Assembly (NCBI RefSeq): GCF_000009985.1
Contig: NC_007626.1
Span: 4,817,789-4,881,788 of the forward strand
Length of the DNA stretch: 64,000 nt
Direction of reading: 5' to 3'
From: Paramagnetospirillum magneticum AMB-1
GTDB lineage: Bacteria; Pseudomonadota; Alphaproteobacteria; Rhodospirillales; Magnetospirillaceae
Part shown: piece by piece, positions 19,558 through 26,794 of the stretch
Layout of the letters: every line of letters starts with the position of its first letter
How positions within the stretch are numbered: the stretch's first letter is position 1
The notes under the pieces: generated by a model
Databases searched by the model: none
What the model saw: only the letters and a program-made list of their open reading frames with translations
Told to the model about the DNA's origin: nothing
Program-made: the position numbers and the translations under genes

Positions 19558-20403
19558 ATGATCGAGCCCAAACACCCGGCGCTGTCGATCGGCGCCCAGT
19601 GCCACCTGCTGTCCATTGCGCGATCATCGTTCTATTACGAGCCCTTGGGCGAGACGGAGGCAAACCTGGAGCTGATGCGGTTGATCGACCGCCAATTCCT
19701 GGAAACGCCGTTCTATGGTGTCCGTCAGATGGCTTGGCATCTCCAGAACGAGGGCCACCCGGTCAACGTCAAGCGCGTCCGGCGGCTGATGCGGCTCATG
19801 GGCCTGATGCCGATCTACCAGAAGCCCAACACCAGCAAGCCCGCCAAGGGCCACAAGACCTATCCCTACCTGCTGCGGGGCCTGCGGATCGACCGGCCCA
19901 ATCAGGTCTGGTGCGCCGACATCACCTATCTGCCCATGCGCCGGGGATTCCTTTATCTGATCGCCATCATGGACTGGGCCACCCGGAAAGTGCTGGCCTG
20001 GCGCATCTCCAACACGCTCGAGGCCGACTTCTGCGTCGAGGTGCTCAACGAGGCCATCCTGCGCTTCGGCCCGCCGGAGATCATGAACACCGACCAGGGC
20101 AGCCAGTTTACATCCTTCGCCTGGATCGACCGGCTGAAGCAGGCCGGAACCCGCATCTCCATGGACGGCAAGGGCCGTTGCATCGACAACGTCTTTATCG
20201 AGCGCCTGTGGCGGTCCCTAAAATACGAATGCGTCTATCTCCATGCCTGGGAAACCGGCTCGCAAGCAAGGGCCGGGATCGGACCCTGGATCACCTTCTA
20301 CAACCACAAACGGCCCCACGCCGCCCATGGCGGAAGGACCCCCGCCGTGGTCTACTGGAATACCATCAACCAAACCGATCAGCAGGCCCGGAGAGTAGCT
20401 TAA
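19558..20403 (+). CDS. IS3-family transposase OrfB (DDE integrase)
   Basis: 281 residues from the ATG at 19558; the same frame is open back to 19381, so a -1 frameshift from OrfA could give a fusion. The HTH_21 region (FYGVRQMAWHLQNEGHPVNVKRVRRLMR) precedes the rve catalytic core. The DDE residues are visible: D in WCADITYLPM, D in NTDQGSQFTS and E in IDNVFIERLWRSLKYE. The C-terminal FYNHKRPHAAHGGRTPA is also characteristic. No frameshift or stop interrupts it. Confidence 0.92.
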   Translation: MIEPKHPALSIGAQCHLLSIARSSFYYEPLGETEANLELMRLIDRQFLETPFYGVRQMAWHLQNEGHPVNVKRVRRLMRLMGLMPIYQKPNTSKPAKGHKTYPYLLRGLRIDRPNQVWCADITYLPMRRGFLYLIAIMDWATRKVLAWRISNTLEADFCVEVLNEAILRFGPPEIMNTDQGSQFTSFAWIDRLKQAGTRISMDGKGRCIDNVFIERLWRSLKYECVYLHAWETGSQARAGIGPWITFYNHKRPHAAHGGRTPAVVYWNTINQTDQQARRVA

Positions 20404-20464
20404 ACTTCCCCGAATTCTGTCCAACCAATGGGGAGTAGCTCAAACTTCGATAGAGGGGGACGTT

Positions 20465-21106
20465 TTGCGTAAACTTGTTATTGCATCTCTGGCTGTGCTG
20501 AGCGCCTGCGCGACTCCATCCACTTATGAGTTGAAGTGGAGGGCGGAACGGAACTTCGACAAATTCGCCGATGGGCCGACATGCCGCGTGAGCATATGGG
20601 GGAATTGGTCGGGCTCCCTATTCCCCCACCAGTTCGCCGGCATGATCTATCCTGTTGTGGAAATGCGGGGTGACCTGGTGCTGGTGGGAGCCAAGAGCGT
20701 TCCCATGGGTAATGCTATGGCTCAATTCCAAATGCCGGTTGGCGACATTCAACTGAGGATCGACGGCAACAAAGCTTGGACTGTTGCAGCAATCAACACC
20801 CCCAGCCTAGCTCCCGAGGGAAACTCCAAGGAGATCGGGGCACAGAAGGTTGCAAACTCGGCGTCACCATCACCCTATCTGGACCCGAAGGCTATGGCCG
20901 AGATGACCCAGAACATGATGAGCACCTACCGCAGCGGCATGTCACCAATCACCGCGACAAGCGGCGACACCGCCAAGGACATCCTCAGGCAGATGGCTAC
21001 CGGCAGGACGATATTGTTCCGCCAGGTTAACGGCAATGCTGCCGGGAAGACGTTCGAGTATTCCCTGGAAACCTTCAATTCTGCCATGGCGGCATGCGCA
21101 TCCTGA
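20465..21106 (+). CDS. Hypothetical lipoprotein
   Basis: 213 residues starting at TTG (20465), with a strong AGAGGGGGA ribosome site about six bases upstream. The N-terminus MRKLVIASLAVLSAC is a lipoprotein signal with lipobox LSAC, Cys15 being the lipidated residue. The rest is soluble with no domain I recognise; it has WGNWSG, an EMRGDLVLVGAKSVPMG stretch and a Met-rich helix (MAEMTQNMMSTYRSGM). It begins only 22 bp from the IS end, so its original promoter may have been displaced. Base composition is lower in GC than the cob genes, consistent with acquired DNA. Confidence 0.6.
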   Translation: MRKLVIASLAVLSACATPSTYELKWRAERNFDKFADGPTCRVSIWGNWSGSLFPHQFAGMIYPVVEMRGDLVLVGAKSVPMGNAMAQFQMPVGDIQLRIDGNKAWTVAAINTPSLAPEGNSKEIGAQKVANSASPSPYLDPKAMAEMTQNMMSTYRSGMSPITATSGDTAKDILRQMATGRTILFRQVNGNAAGKTFEYSLETFNSAMAACAS

Positions 21107-21197
21107 AAAGCCGGCCCCCGATTTGACAGACTCAACAGAATGTTAGAAGCTTAGCCCTGGTCTGTGCGGCTAACGATCCGCGTATATATATGCATCT

Positions 21198-21222
21198 CGT
21201 CTTGACGCCCCCCTTGGGGGGC
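21198..21222 (+). repeat. GC-rich palindrome in the leader of the next gene
   Basis: GCCCCCC-TT-GGGGGGC forms a seven-bp perfect stem in the intergenic stretch 21107-21281. That stretch is otherwise AT-rich (TATATATATGC just before). It could be a terminator for the lipoprotein gene or part of a leader structure. Confidence 0.3.
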
Positions 21223-21249
21223 TAGGGCGGTATCGTATGTGTGCGCGGA

Positions 21250-21269
21250 CCTCGAATAACAAATCGAGG
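21250..21269 (+). promoter_or_regulatory. Hairpin covering a ribosome binding site
   Basis: CCTCGA (21250-21255) pairs perfectly with TCGAGG (21264-21269). The right arm includes the AGG of the AGGAAAG ribosome site that serves the ATG at 21282. The hairpin could lower translation until melted or bound. Confidence 0.35.
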
Positions 21270-21281
21270 AAAGCCGTACCC

Positions 21282-22238
21282 ATGCCCCTGTCTCCTGAAC
21301 TCTCATACGACGCCCACATCGCCCCCATTCTGGTCGGCACCCACGCCCCAGGATTGCCCTCATACATCATTGCAATTCAACGATTTATTGCCCGCCTCGA
21401 CTTTCCGGCCAAAGCCACCAGGCGTGCGGCCTCCATAGTAGCATCCCTCCAAGACCGTCTCTCCTCCCGCCTGGCAGGTAAGCTTCAGAGATGGAAAGAC
21501 CTGGGGGATGCGGAGAAGCTCCTCTACATCGTCATCGGATTGGAGCAGATGAACTTCAGGTTCAACGCCTTCGCCACCATCCACCTGAAGGAGGCCGGCA
21601 ACGAGATCGAGACAGCCGAACAGGTGGTCGCCGATCTTCAAGAGGTGCTCCGGCATGTTGACCCCATGGCCGAGGTGCTGGCGGTCGAGGCGCTTGATCG
21701 AGGTATCCGGCATGTCCACTGCCTGGTCTCGCTGCCGAAGGCTCCAACCACCCGTGCTGGCCGTGCCCACCTCCGCGATATCGTCGGCTGGTTCGATGAG
21801 CGCAATGGCCGGCCAGGCATCGCCTGGAAGAATGGCAGCGGCGTTCCCGCCCATCTCGAATGGCTGGACGAGCAGAAGGTCTTCCAGCGCGTCGGCGTTG
21901 GCGGTCTCGTGGGGGCGGCCTGCTACATGGCTGGCCAGCGTGAGATGCGCTTGGTCGCCGGTCGGAACCTACGCGCCATCGGCAAGCGGCTTCATGCCGA
22001 CGCGACGGAGGGCGTGCGCCAGGCGCGTAGTCCGGGTAGCCAGTTCAGTCTCGATGCCGAGACCGAGTGTGAGGCGCCTCTAGCCGGCAGATCGGGCGAG
22101 AGCGAGATGGTTGAAGATATCTCACGACTGACCTCTGCTAAGTTCGATCTGATTGAACTGACCCGGCAGGAATGGGCACGGAGTTGGTGGCGCGTTCCGC
22201 CCTGCATTGAGCGCCCGGCCCTGCTGCCGGCAAGATAG
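21282..22238 (+). CDS. Unknown island protein with an HVH motif
   Basis: 318 residues from ATG 21282, chosen because AGGAAAG lies about nine bases upstream; an ATG at 21237 is less supported. I do not recognise the family. Three segments are in the order seen in HUH replication initiators and relaxases: a FATIHL strand, an HVHCLVSLP strand (His-hydrophobic-His) and a later ACYMAGQ helix with a Tyr. This could be an HUH nickase or a coincidence. A Trp-rich, basic C-terminus ends RPALLPAR. It sits in the tRNA-linked region between the lipoprotein gene and the convergent PIN-like gene. Confidence 0.55.
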   Translation: MPLSPELSYDAHIAPILVGTHAPGLPSYIIAIQRFIARLDFPAKATRRAASIVASLQDRLSSRLAGKLQRWKDLGDAEKLLYIVIGLEQMNFRFNAFATIHLKEAGNEIETAEQVVADLQEVLRHVDPMAEVLAVEALDRGIRHVHCLVSLPKAPTTRAGRAHLRDIVGWFDERNGRPGIAWKNGSGVPAHLEWLDEQKVFQRVGVGGLVGAACYMAGQREMRLVAGRNLRAIGKRLHADATEGVRQARSPGSQFSLDAETECEAPLAGRSGESEMVEDISRLTSAKFDLIELTRQEWARSWWRVPPCIERPALLPAR

Positions 22239-22263
22239 CGCACTTAGCTTGCATCCCAGACCA

Positions 22264-22890
22264 TCAAACTGGGGTGAAGCTCAGCATTGCTTCCTTAAAC
22301 GACTCGTAGCCTGCCTGTCCGTCGGACCCGACGGCATTCTTCAACGAGCCATCGCATCCCTTCGCGGCGACCAGCCGCTCCCTGACGTGCTCGTATCCCT
22401 TCGCCTCGCAGATGGCCAGCAGGCAGTGCTCGAAGGTCACGACTACCGGCTTGAGCCGGCCGAATTCGCCAGGGAAGGCATCTGCCATGGCGGCCAGGAA
22501 CCGCTTGTCACCGGTGACCAATTTGTTGTCGTGCTCGCAATGAAGGGCGACCAGCGCAATCTCAGCCTCGCCGGAGTCGATGCCTTCATGGAAAATCATC
22601 TTGTTGTAGAGATCGGTGGTGACCACCGCTTCGACCCAGCCTTTGGGCATCACCGGCACCTGTTCGGCCATCTTTTGAAGGCGTTCGGTAACAGCGGCAC
22701 GGAGGGCATCGTCTACGGCCATGCGTCGGAGGGCCGTCTTCGATCCCAACGCAGTAGCCGAGGCCAGTCGATAAGGGTGGGTGACGCCGAGCACTTCAAG
22801 CGCTTCCTCCCACAAATCGCAGCAGGCCAGCTTGATGAAGACATCCTTGTCGAAGAACGCGTGAAGTTCCCCCATCAACCCCACCGTCAC
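22264..22890 (-). CDS. PIN-like nuclease domain protein
   Basis: 208 residues starting at GTG 22890, which overlaps the stop of the ImmA/IrrE gene (GTGA). The N-terminus has AFFDKDVFIKL, matching the first acidic strand of PIN nucleases (hydrophobic-D-x-(N/D)-V-(L/F)-I). A central IDSGEAEIALVAL (Glu108) and a VTGDKRFLAAM (Asp128) supply the remaining metal ligands in the right order. PIN domains cleave RNA and are common toxins. Coupling to an ImmA/IrrE peptidase suggests a toxin-antitoxin-like or defence pair. The target is unknown. It ends 25 bp from the convergent gene at 21282-22238. Confidence 0.62.
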   Translation of the reverse strand: MTVGLMGELHAFFDKDVFIKLACCDLWEEALEVLGVTHPYRLASATALGSKTALRRMAVDDALRAAVTERLQKMAEQVPVMPKGWVEAVVTTDLYNKMIFHEGIDSGEAEIALVALHCEHDNKLVTGDKRFLAAMADAFPGEFGRLKPVVVTFEHCLLAICEAKGYEHVRERLVAAKGCDGSLKNAVGSDGQAGYESFKEAMLSFTPV

Positions 22891-23909
22891 AAGAGGCCGA
22901 TACGTTCCAGGAATTCGAGGCTATCGTCGGACAGAGCGTCCATATCGATGTTCCGCCTCATGGCCTCGCGGCACATGTCTGCGGTGGGGACATTTTCGCC
23001 GATATGCTTCAGAGCCGCGTTGGCGAGAGGAAACGGATGTTTGCCGTTGAAGACTGAATTGCTGGCCGCATTCAGGATGACGTGACCTGGATCGATGCCG
23101 ACTTTGAAGCCGAATTCGACAGCTGTTCTGCCAAGCTCCGCTGGGGGCATCGGGTGCTTGAGGGAGATATTTCCCTTCTTGCCGCCGGTCAGGAGCTGCA
23201 AAGCATATGTGTTCGCGGCCTTTTCCTGATCGTCGGTATCAGTATCCCCCTCCGACACCTTCTCATCAACGATGGCTTCTCCCTCGCATTGGTCGAGGTG
23301 CCCTTCGGCAATATGGCCCATCTCGTGAGCGAGCACGAACAGCATCCATGCTGGGGCTGTCGCCTTCTTGGTGACCAGGATCACTGGCCGACCGCCGCAG
23401 AAGGTCACCATGCCCTCCATTTTCGACTTGGTGACGGGCAGACTGGGCATATAGACGACCGGTACACCGTTGGACCAGCAGGCATCCAGCAGGTCATCTA
23501 GCCCCACCCAGGGGGTATTCCCGTGAGTGATAGCGGTGGCGCGGAGGGTTGCGGCGGACGGAAGCGAACCGGACCATGACACGGTGGTGGCCGACGCAAC
23601 AACCTTGGCCACGGCGGTCGCCAAGGCGCGAGCAGAGACGATCTCCGAAATGTCGGTGCCGGTTCGTGTCTTGAAGCAGGCATGGGGCATATGACGCTGG
23701 CGCAGACGACCGTCGGGGCCGATCTCAAGGCCAAAGTGCTTGGCCACAAAGCCACGCACCTCGAAGACACCGGACGGGTGCGCGACAGCCTCCTCCCACC
23801 ATTCGGGTAAGGTCTGGAAGGCGTCCTTGGGCTTCAGTCCGGCGGCGGAAAATTCTCGCTGAAGCAGCTTCTTCGGGTCGATGGGGGAAACGCGGCTTGC
23901 GACGGTCAT
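22887..23909 (-). CDS. ImmA/IrrE-family metallopeptidase
   Basis: 340 residues. A zinc-peptidase motif HEMGH at residues 195-199 lies in the context FVLAHEMGHIAEGHLDQCEGEA, with downstream acidic residues able to give the third ligand. This is the COG2856 fold found in ImmA, which cleaves phage repressors, and in IrrE/DdrO systems. The N-terminal 180 residues show no clear helix-turn-helix; they contain WWEEAVAHPSGVFEVRGFVAKHFGL. A GGAGAGG ribosome site precedes the ATG. The stop overlaps the PIN-like gene start, so the peptidase is translated first and the PIN protein after it. Confidence 0.8.
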   Translation of the reverse strand: MTVASRVSPIDPKKLLQREFSAAGLKPKDAFQTLPEWWEEAVAHPSGVFEVRGFVAKHFGLEIGPDGRLRQRHMPHACFKTRTGTDISEIVSARALATAVAKVVASATTVSWSGSLPSAATLRATAITHGNTPWVGLDDLLDACWSNGVPVVYMPSLPVTKSKMEGMVTFCGGRPVILVTKKATAPAWMLFVLAHEMGHIAEGHLDQCEGEAIVDEKVSEGDTDTDDQEKAANTYALQLLTGGKKGNISLKHPMPPAELGRTAVEFGFKVGIDPGHVILNAASNSVFNGKHPFPLANAALKHIGENVPTADMCREAMRRNIDMDALSDDSLEFLERIGLL

Positions 23910-23986
23910 GGCTCACCTCTCCCACTCAACGACGCCCAGAACACAGCGCCTCTATAACATGGTGAGAGAAGCACGTGAAGCCTACC

Positions 23987-25669
23987 CTATCGTCCGCGCA
24001 TGAGTGCCGCCGTGATCCCCTCGTAGGCAATCGCTGAAATAGCCTCGTGCCAATCCTTGATGACGAAGCCCTTGCCGTATCGTCCCCGCTCCACCGGAGT
24101 GTCATGGCCGTCCAGTTGGTCCATCAGGTCGGGATGGACCTTCGCCCGTTGGAGGGCGGTGATGACCGAATGCCGTAGCGAATGGTAGGACACGCCGGTA
24201 ATGCCCAGTGAGCGGATGTAATCGGGGAACCATTTGCTGAACAGGTATCCGAAGCGCATTGCCGTACCACCAGGCTCAAGGTCGGGAAATACCATCTTCT
24301 CGTTACTGTCCAGTAGCCCGGCGACATAATCGAGGAACCCCAACTCCACCAGGATGGGATGCAGGGGGATACGCCGCCAGCCGGCAGCGGTTTTCACCTT
24401 GCGCTTGGGGAGGTCTGCTCCCTCCTCGTCTTCTGTCGCATGCACATGGAGAAAGGGAATGCCCCCGTCCTCCTGCACGTCCTCCAGCCGTAGTTGGGCC
24501 ACCTCCTCCAGCCGGATCGGGTGGAAGGCACCCAGCAGCGGCAGCCAATACCGCGCATTCCGAAGGAGATGCGGACCAGAACGCGGCTTGGTGCGGAACC
24601 GAGTTGATGCTGCCCCATGGTATAGGGGACTTGAGAACAGCAACCGGAGCTGTTCCGGTGTCCAGGCGGCACGCTCCTCGCTGCGGCGATAGGTGCGCTT
24701 CCACTTGAAAGCGCCTCTCGCCAGGTTAGCCTCCAGTCCGTGCTCATCGACGCACCAGCCGAAGAAGGTGCTGATGATGCCGGTATGGCGCTTGACGGTC
24801 GGCGGTGCGAGGGTCTTGATCTTCGCATCCTTCTCTGCCATCGCCACCAGCTCCGAAAGCGGCTTTCCGGTCAGTGCAGGCACCTTGCCCCGCATGCGGG
24901 GCAGCCCTTGCAGCATGGTGGCGAAGTCGGTGAAGTCGGTGCGCTCGTAGCGATCTATCCGCCGGTCGCCGCACCATTCCTTGAACAGTTCGCGGGCATC
25001 TACGTTGGCCTTGGCCTGGTCCGGCCCCCAGCTCTTGGCCTTGGCTCGGCTGTAGCGGGTGAACGCTTCACTGAGCTTGGGCAGAGCCTTCTTGCGAGAA
25101 GTCGCCTGAGAGCCGGCCTGCACCGCGAACAGCGGGTCCATGGGGGCTACCGTGTAGTCGCCCTCCAGACGGGCGGCCTGGACCCGATTGAGGTCAGCCA
25201 CGGCACGCAAGAGCCCCCGGCATACCCGCGTATAGGTATCGCTGCCTTGCAAGGCTTGGATGCCAGCCTGAGCGAACAGTTCGTCGGCCAACTCCTCGAC
25301 GAGAAATGTCCGGTCGTGCTTCACGCCGTCCGCATAGTCGGTGGCCATCTGCTTTGCGGCGCCCACGCAGACGGGCATGTTGCCAAACCCGCGCATCTCC
25401 TCCCAGTGCTCCAGGGCACCGGCATACCACTCACGCAGCAGGTCGTTGATTTGTGCGGTGGTTAGGTCAGGGCGTCGCTTCACCATCAGAAACAGCTCAT
25501 CCGTCAATGTCGTTAGCCGCCTGGCCTTCTCGCGAGCTTCGGCATAGGAAAGCACGCCGAGGCTCTTGACCAATTCGATGCGGCCGAACCTGCCGGCGAG
25601 AGAAGGGGGGATGCGGCGACGCCAATCATATCGACCGCCGCGAATTCGCAAATAGTAACATCTTACCAT
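23987..25669 (-). CDS. Tyrosine-type integrase of a tRNA-linked island
   Basis: 560 residues. The N-terminus YYLRIRGGRYDWRRRIPPSL is a short basic domain common in alphaproteobacterial island integrases (DUF6538 type). A SAM-like core-binding domain lies at about 200-310. The catalytic domain shows the first Arg in HPIRLEEVAQLRLED, HSLRHS (HxxR at 496-499), a later His in GHDTPVERGRY, and the nucleophile Tyr531. It catalyses site-specific recombination of the element with its tRNA target. It starts 130 bp from the 3' end of a tRNA-Gln gene, the usual att position. Confidence 0.9.
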   Translation of the reverse strand: MVRCYYLRIRGGRYDWRRRIPPSLAGRFGRIELVKSLGVLSYAEAREKARRLTTLTDELFLMVKRRPDLTTAQINDLLREWYAGALEHWEEMRGFGNMPVCVGAAKQMATDYADGVKHDRTFLVEELADELFAQAGIQALQGSDTYTRVCRGLLRAVADLNRVQAARLEGDYTVAPMDPLFAVQAGSQATSRKKALPKLSEAFTRYSRAKAKSWGPDQAKANVDARELFKEWCGDRRIDRYERTDFTDFATMLQGLPRMRGKVPALTGKPLSELVAMAEKDAKIKTLAPPTVKRHTGIISTFFGWCVDEHGLEANLARGAFKWKRTYRRSEERAAWTPEQLRLLFSSPLYHGAASTRFRTKPRSGPHLLRNARYWLPLLGAFHPIRLEEVAQLRLEDVQEDGGIPFLHVHATEDEEGADLPKRKVKTAAGWRRIPLHPILVELGFLDYVAGLLDSNEKMVFPDLEPGGTAMRFGYLFSKWFPDYIRSLGITGVSYHSLRHSVITALQRAKVHPDLMDQLDGHDTPVERGRYGKGFVIKDWHEAISAIAYEGITAALMRGR

Positions 25670-25798
25670 TGAATGCCTCGCTGCGACCCACGAGGCGCAG
25701 GGCAGCGGGCGCCTTGTGGACCGTCGTGGTGGAGACGGGCCACAGGGGCGGTTCGACGCCTGAAAAATGCTAACTAATTGAAATAGATAGGAAACGCT

Positions 25799-25873
25799 TG
25801 GCTGGGGCGCCAGGATTCGAACCTGGGAATGCCGGTACCAAAAACCGGTGCCTTACCGCTTGGCGACGCCCCA
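25799..25873 (-). tRNA. tRNA-Gln (anticodon UUG)
   Basis: Read on the minus strand the acceptor arms TGGGGCG and CGCCCCA pair perfectly. The D arm is GCC...GGC. The anticodon stem CCGGT/ACCGG encloses the loop TTTTGGT, giving TTG at the anticodon. The T arm CCAGG-TTCGAAT-CCTGG is standard. Discriminator G and the CCA end are encoded (25799-25801). Its 3' end faces the integrase gene, so it is the probable integration site of the accessory region. Confidence 0.93.
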
Positions 25874-25922
25874 CCAGCGCGGGCGGGCAACATAGCCCGA
25901 GCCGCGACGACTTTCAACGGCC

Positions 25923-26780
25923 TCAAGACAGCAATTGCGCCGGAGCGATCCACCAGGCGGGATGGGCGGCGCCAAGTTGGGCGGCGGCGGCGCGGGCCTG
26001 GGCTTCTTCGGCATACAACCCGAAGCAGGTGGCGCCCGAACCGGACATGCGGGGCAGCAGGCAATCGGCGGTCGCGGCGATGGCCGCCAGCACTTCGCCC
26101 ACCACCGGCTCGATGGTGATGGCCGGCGGGGTCAGGTCGTTGCGCCGCGCCGCCAGGGCCTCGGCCAGACCCTTGGCGTCACGGGGCGGGGCGGTCAGCG
26201 GGTCGGCGGCCGAGAATGGGCCGGTACGCGCCTTGAACACCGGCGGCGTGTGCAGCGGCACCAGGGGATTGACCAGAACCAGCCAGGCGGGCGGCAGGGT
26301 GGGAGCGGGCTCGAGCACCTCGCCCACCCCCATCATGCGCATGGGGGTTCCGGCCAGGCAGACCGGCACGTCGGCGCCGATGGACAAGGCGACCCGGCGC
26401 AGGGTCTCGGCCGGGGGAGCGACGCCCCACAGCCGCATCAGACCCTTCAGCGCCGCCGCGGCATCCGCCGAGCCGCCGCCGATGCCGGCGGCCACCGGCA
26501 GGCGCTTGGTCAGCCGGATGGCGGCGCCCTTGGTCACGCCAGTGGCTTCGGCCAGCAGGCGGGCGGCCTTCAGCACGATATTCTCGCCGTCCGGAATCTG
26601 GCTGGCGGTGGGACCGGTGACCTCGAGACTCAGGGTCTCGGCCGGGCTGAACTCCAGGGTGTCGCCGATGCCGGCGAAGACCACCAGGGAGTCCAGCAGG
26701 TGATAGCCGTCGTCGCGCTTGCCGACCACGTGAAGGGTCAGGTTGACCTTGGCCGGAGCCTCGATCGAGAAGCTGGTCAT
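25923..26780 (-). CDS. ispE: 4-diphosphocytidyl-2-C-methyl-D-erythritol kinase
   Basis: 285 residues of the GHMP kinase superfamily. It phosphorylates CDP-methylerythritol in the non-mevalonate isoprenoid pathway. Signatures: N-terminal APAKVNLTLHVVGKRDDGYH, the glycine-rich ATP loop PVAAGIGGGSADAAAAL, the GADVPVCL motif and C-terminal RMSGSGATCFGLY. The start is the ATG at 26780, giving the standard N-terminus; the same frame is open further back inside the TPR gene but without homology. The upstream TPR gene ends 14 bp before it, so they are probably one transcript. Confidence 0.96.
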   Translation of the reverse strand: MTSFSIEAPAKVNLTLHVVGKRDDGYHLLDSLVVFAGIGDTLEFSPAETLSLEVTGPTASQIPDGENIVLKAARLLAEATGVTKGAAIRLTKRLPVAAGIGGGSADAAAALKGLMRLWGVAPPAETLRRVALSIGADVPVCLAGTPMRMMGVGEVLEPAPTLPPAWLVLVNPLVPLHTPPVFKARTGPFSAADPLTAPPRDAKGLAEALAARRNDLTPPAITIEPVVGEVLAAIAATADCLLPRMSGSGATCFGLYAEEAQARAAAAQLGAAHPAWWIAPAQLLS

Positions 26781-26794
26781 GATGAATCCGTCGC

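Larger units (their letters stand above)
19176..20442 (+). mobile_element. IS3-family insertion sequence, about 1.27 kb
   Basis: Terminal inverted repeats begin TGAGCTACTCCCC at 19176 and end with its complement GGGGAGTAGCTCA at 20442. The match continues imperfectly inward (TTGGACA on both sides). The element holds an orfA/orfB transposase pair and is about 1267 bp, normal for IS3-type elements. No 3-4 bp target duplication is obvious (CGG before, AAC after). A 16-base imperfect direct repeat, 40 bases apart, straddles the right end (20393-20408 and 20433-20448). Both reading frames look intact, so the element may be active. It separates the cob genes from the accessory region. Confidence 0.85.

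Noticed and set aside
19173..20445. Target-site duplication of the IS3 element
   Set aside because: The bases just outside the terminal repeats (CGG on the left, AAC on the right) do not match.
21151..21370. Two short minus-strand frames over the leader of the HVH-motif gene
   Set aside because: They overlap the leader hairpins and the start of a better-supported gene, with no ribosome site or homology that I can see.
24259..25465. Plus-strand open frames opposite the integrase (24259-24708 and 24740-25465)
   Set aside because: They have no ribosome site or recognisable product and lie fully within a well-supported integrase gene.
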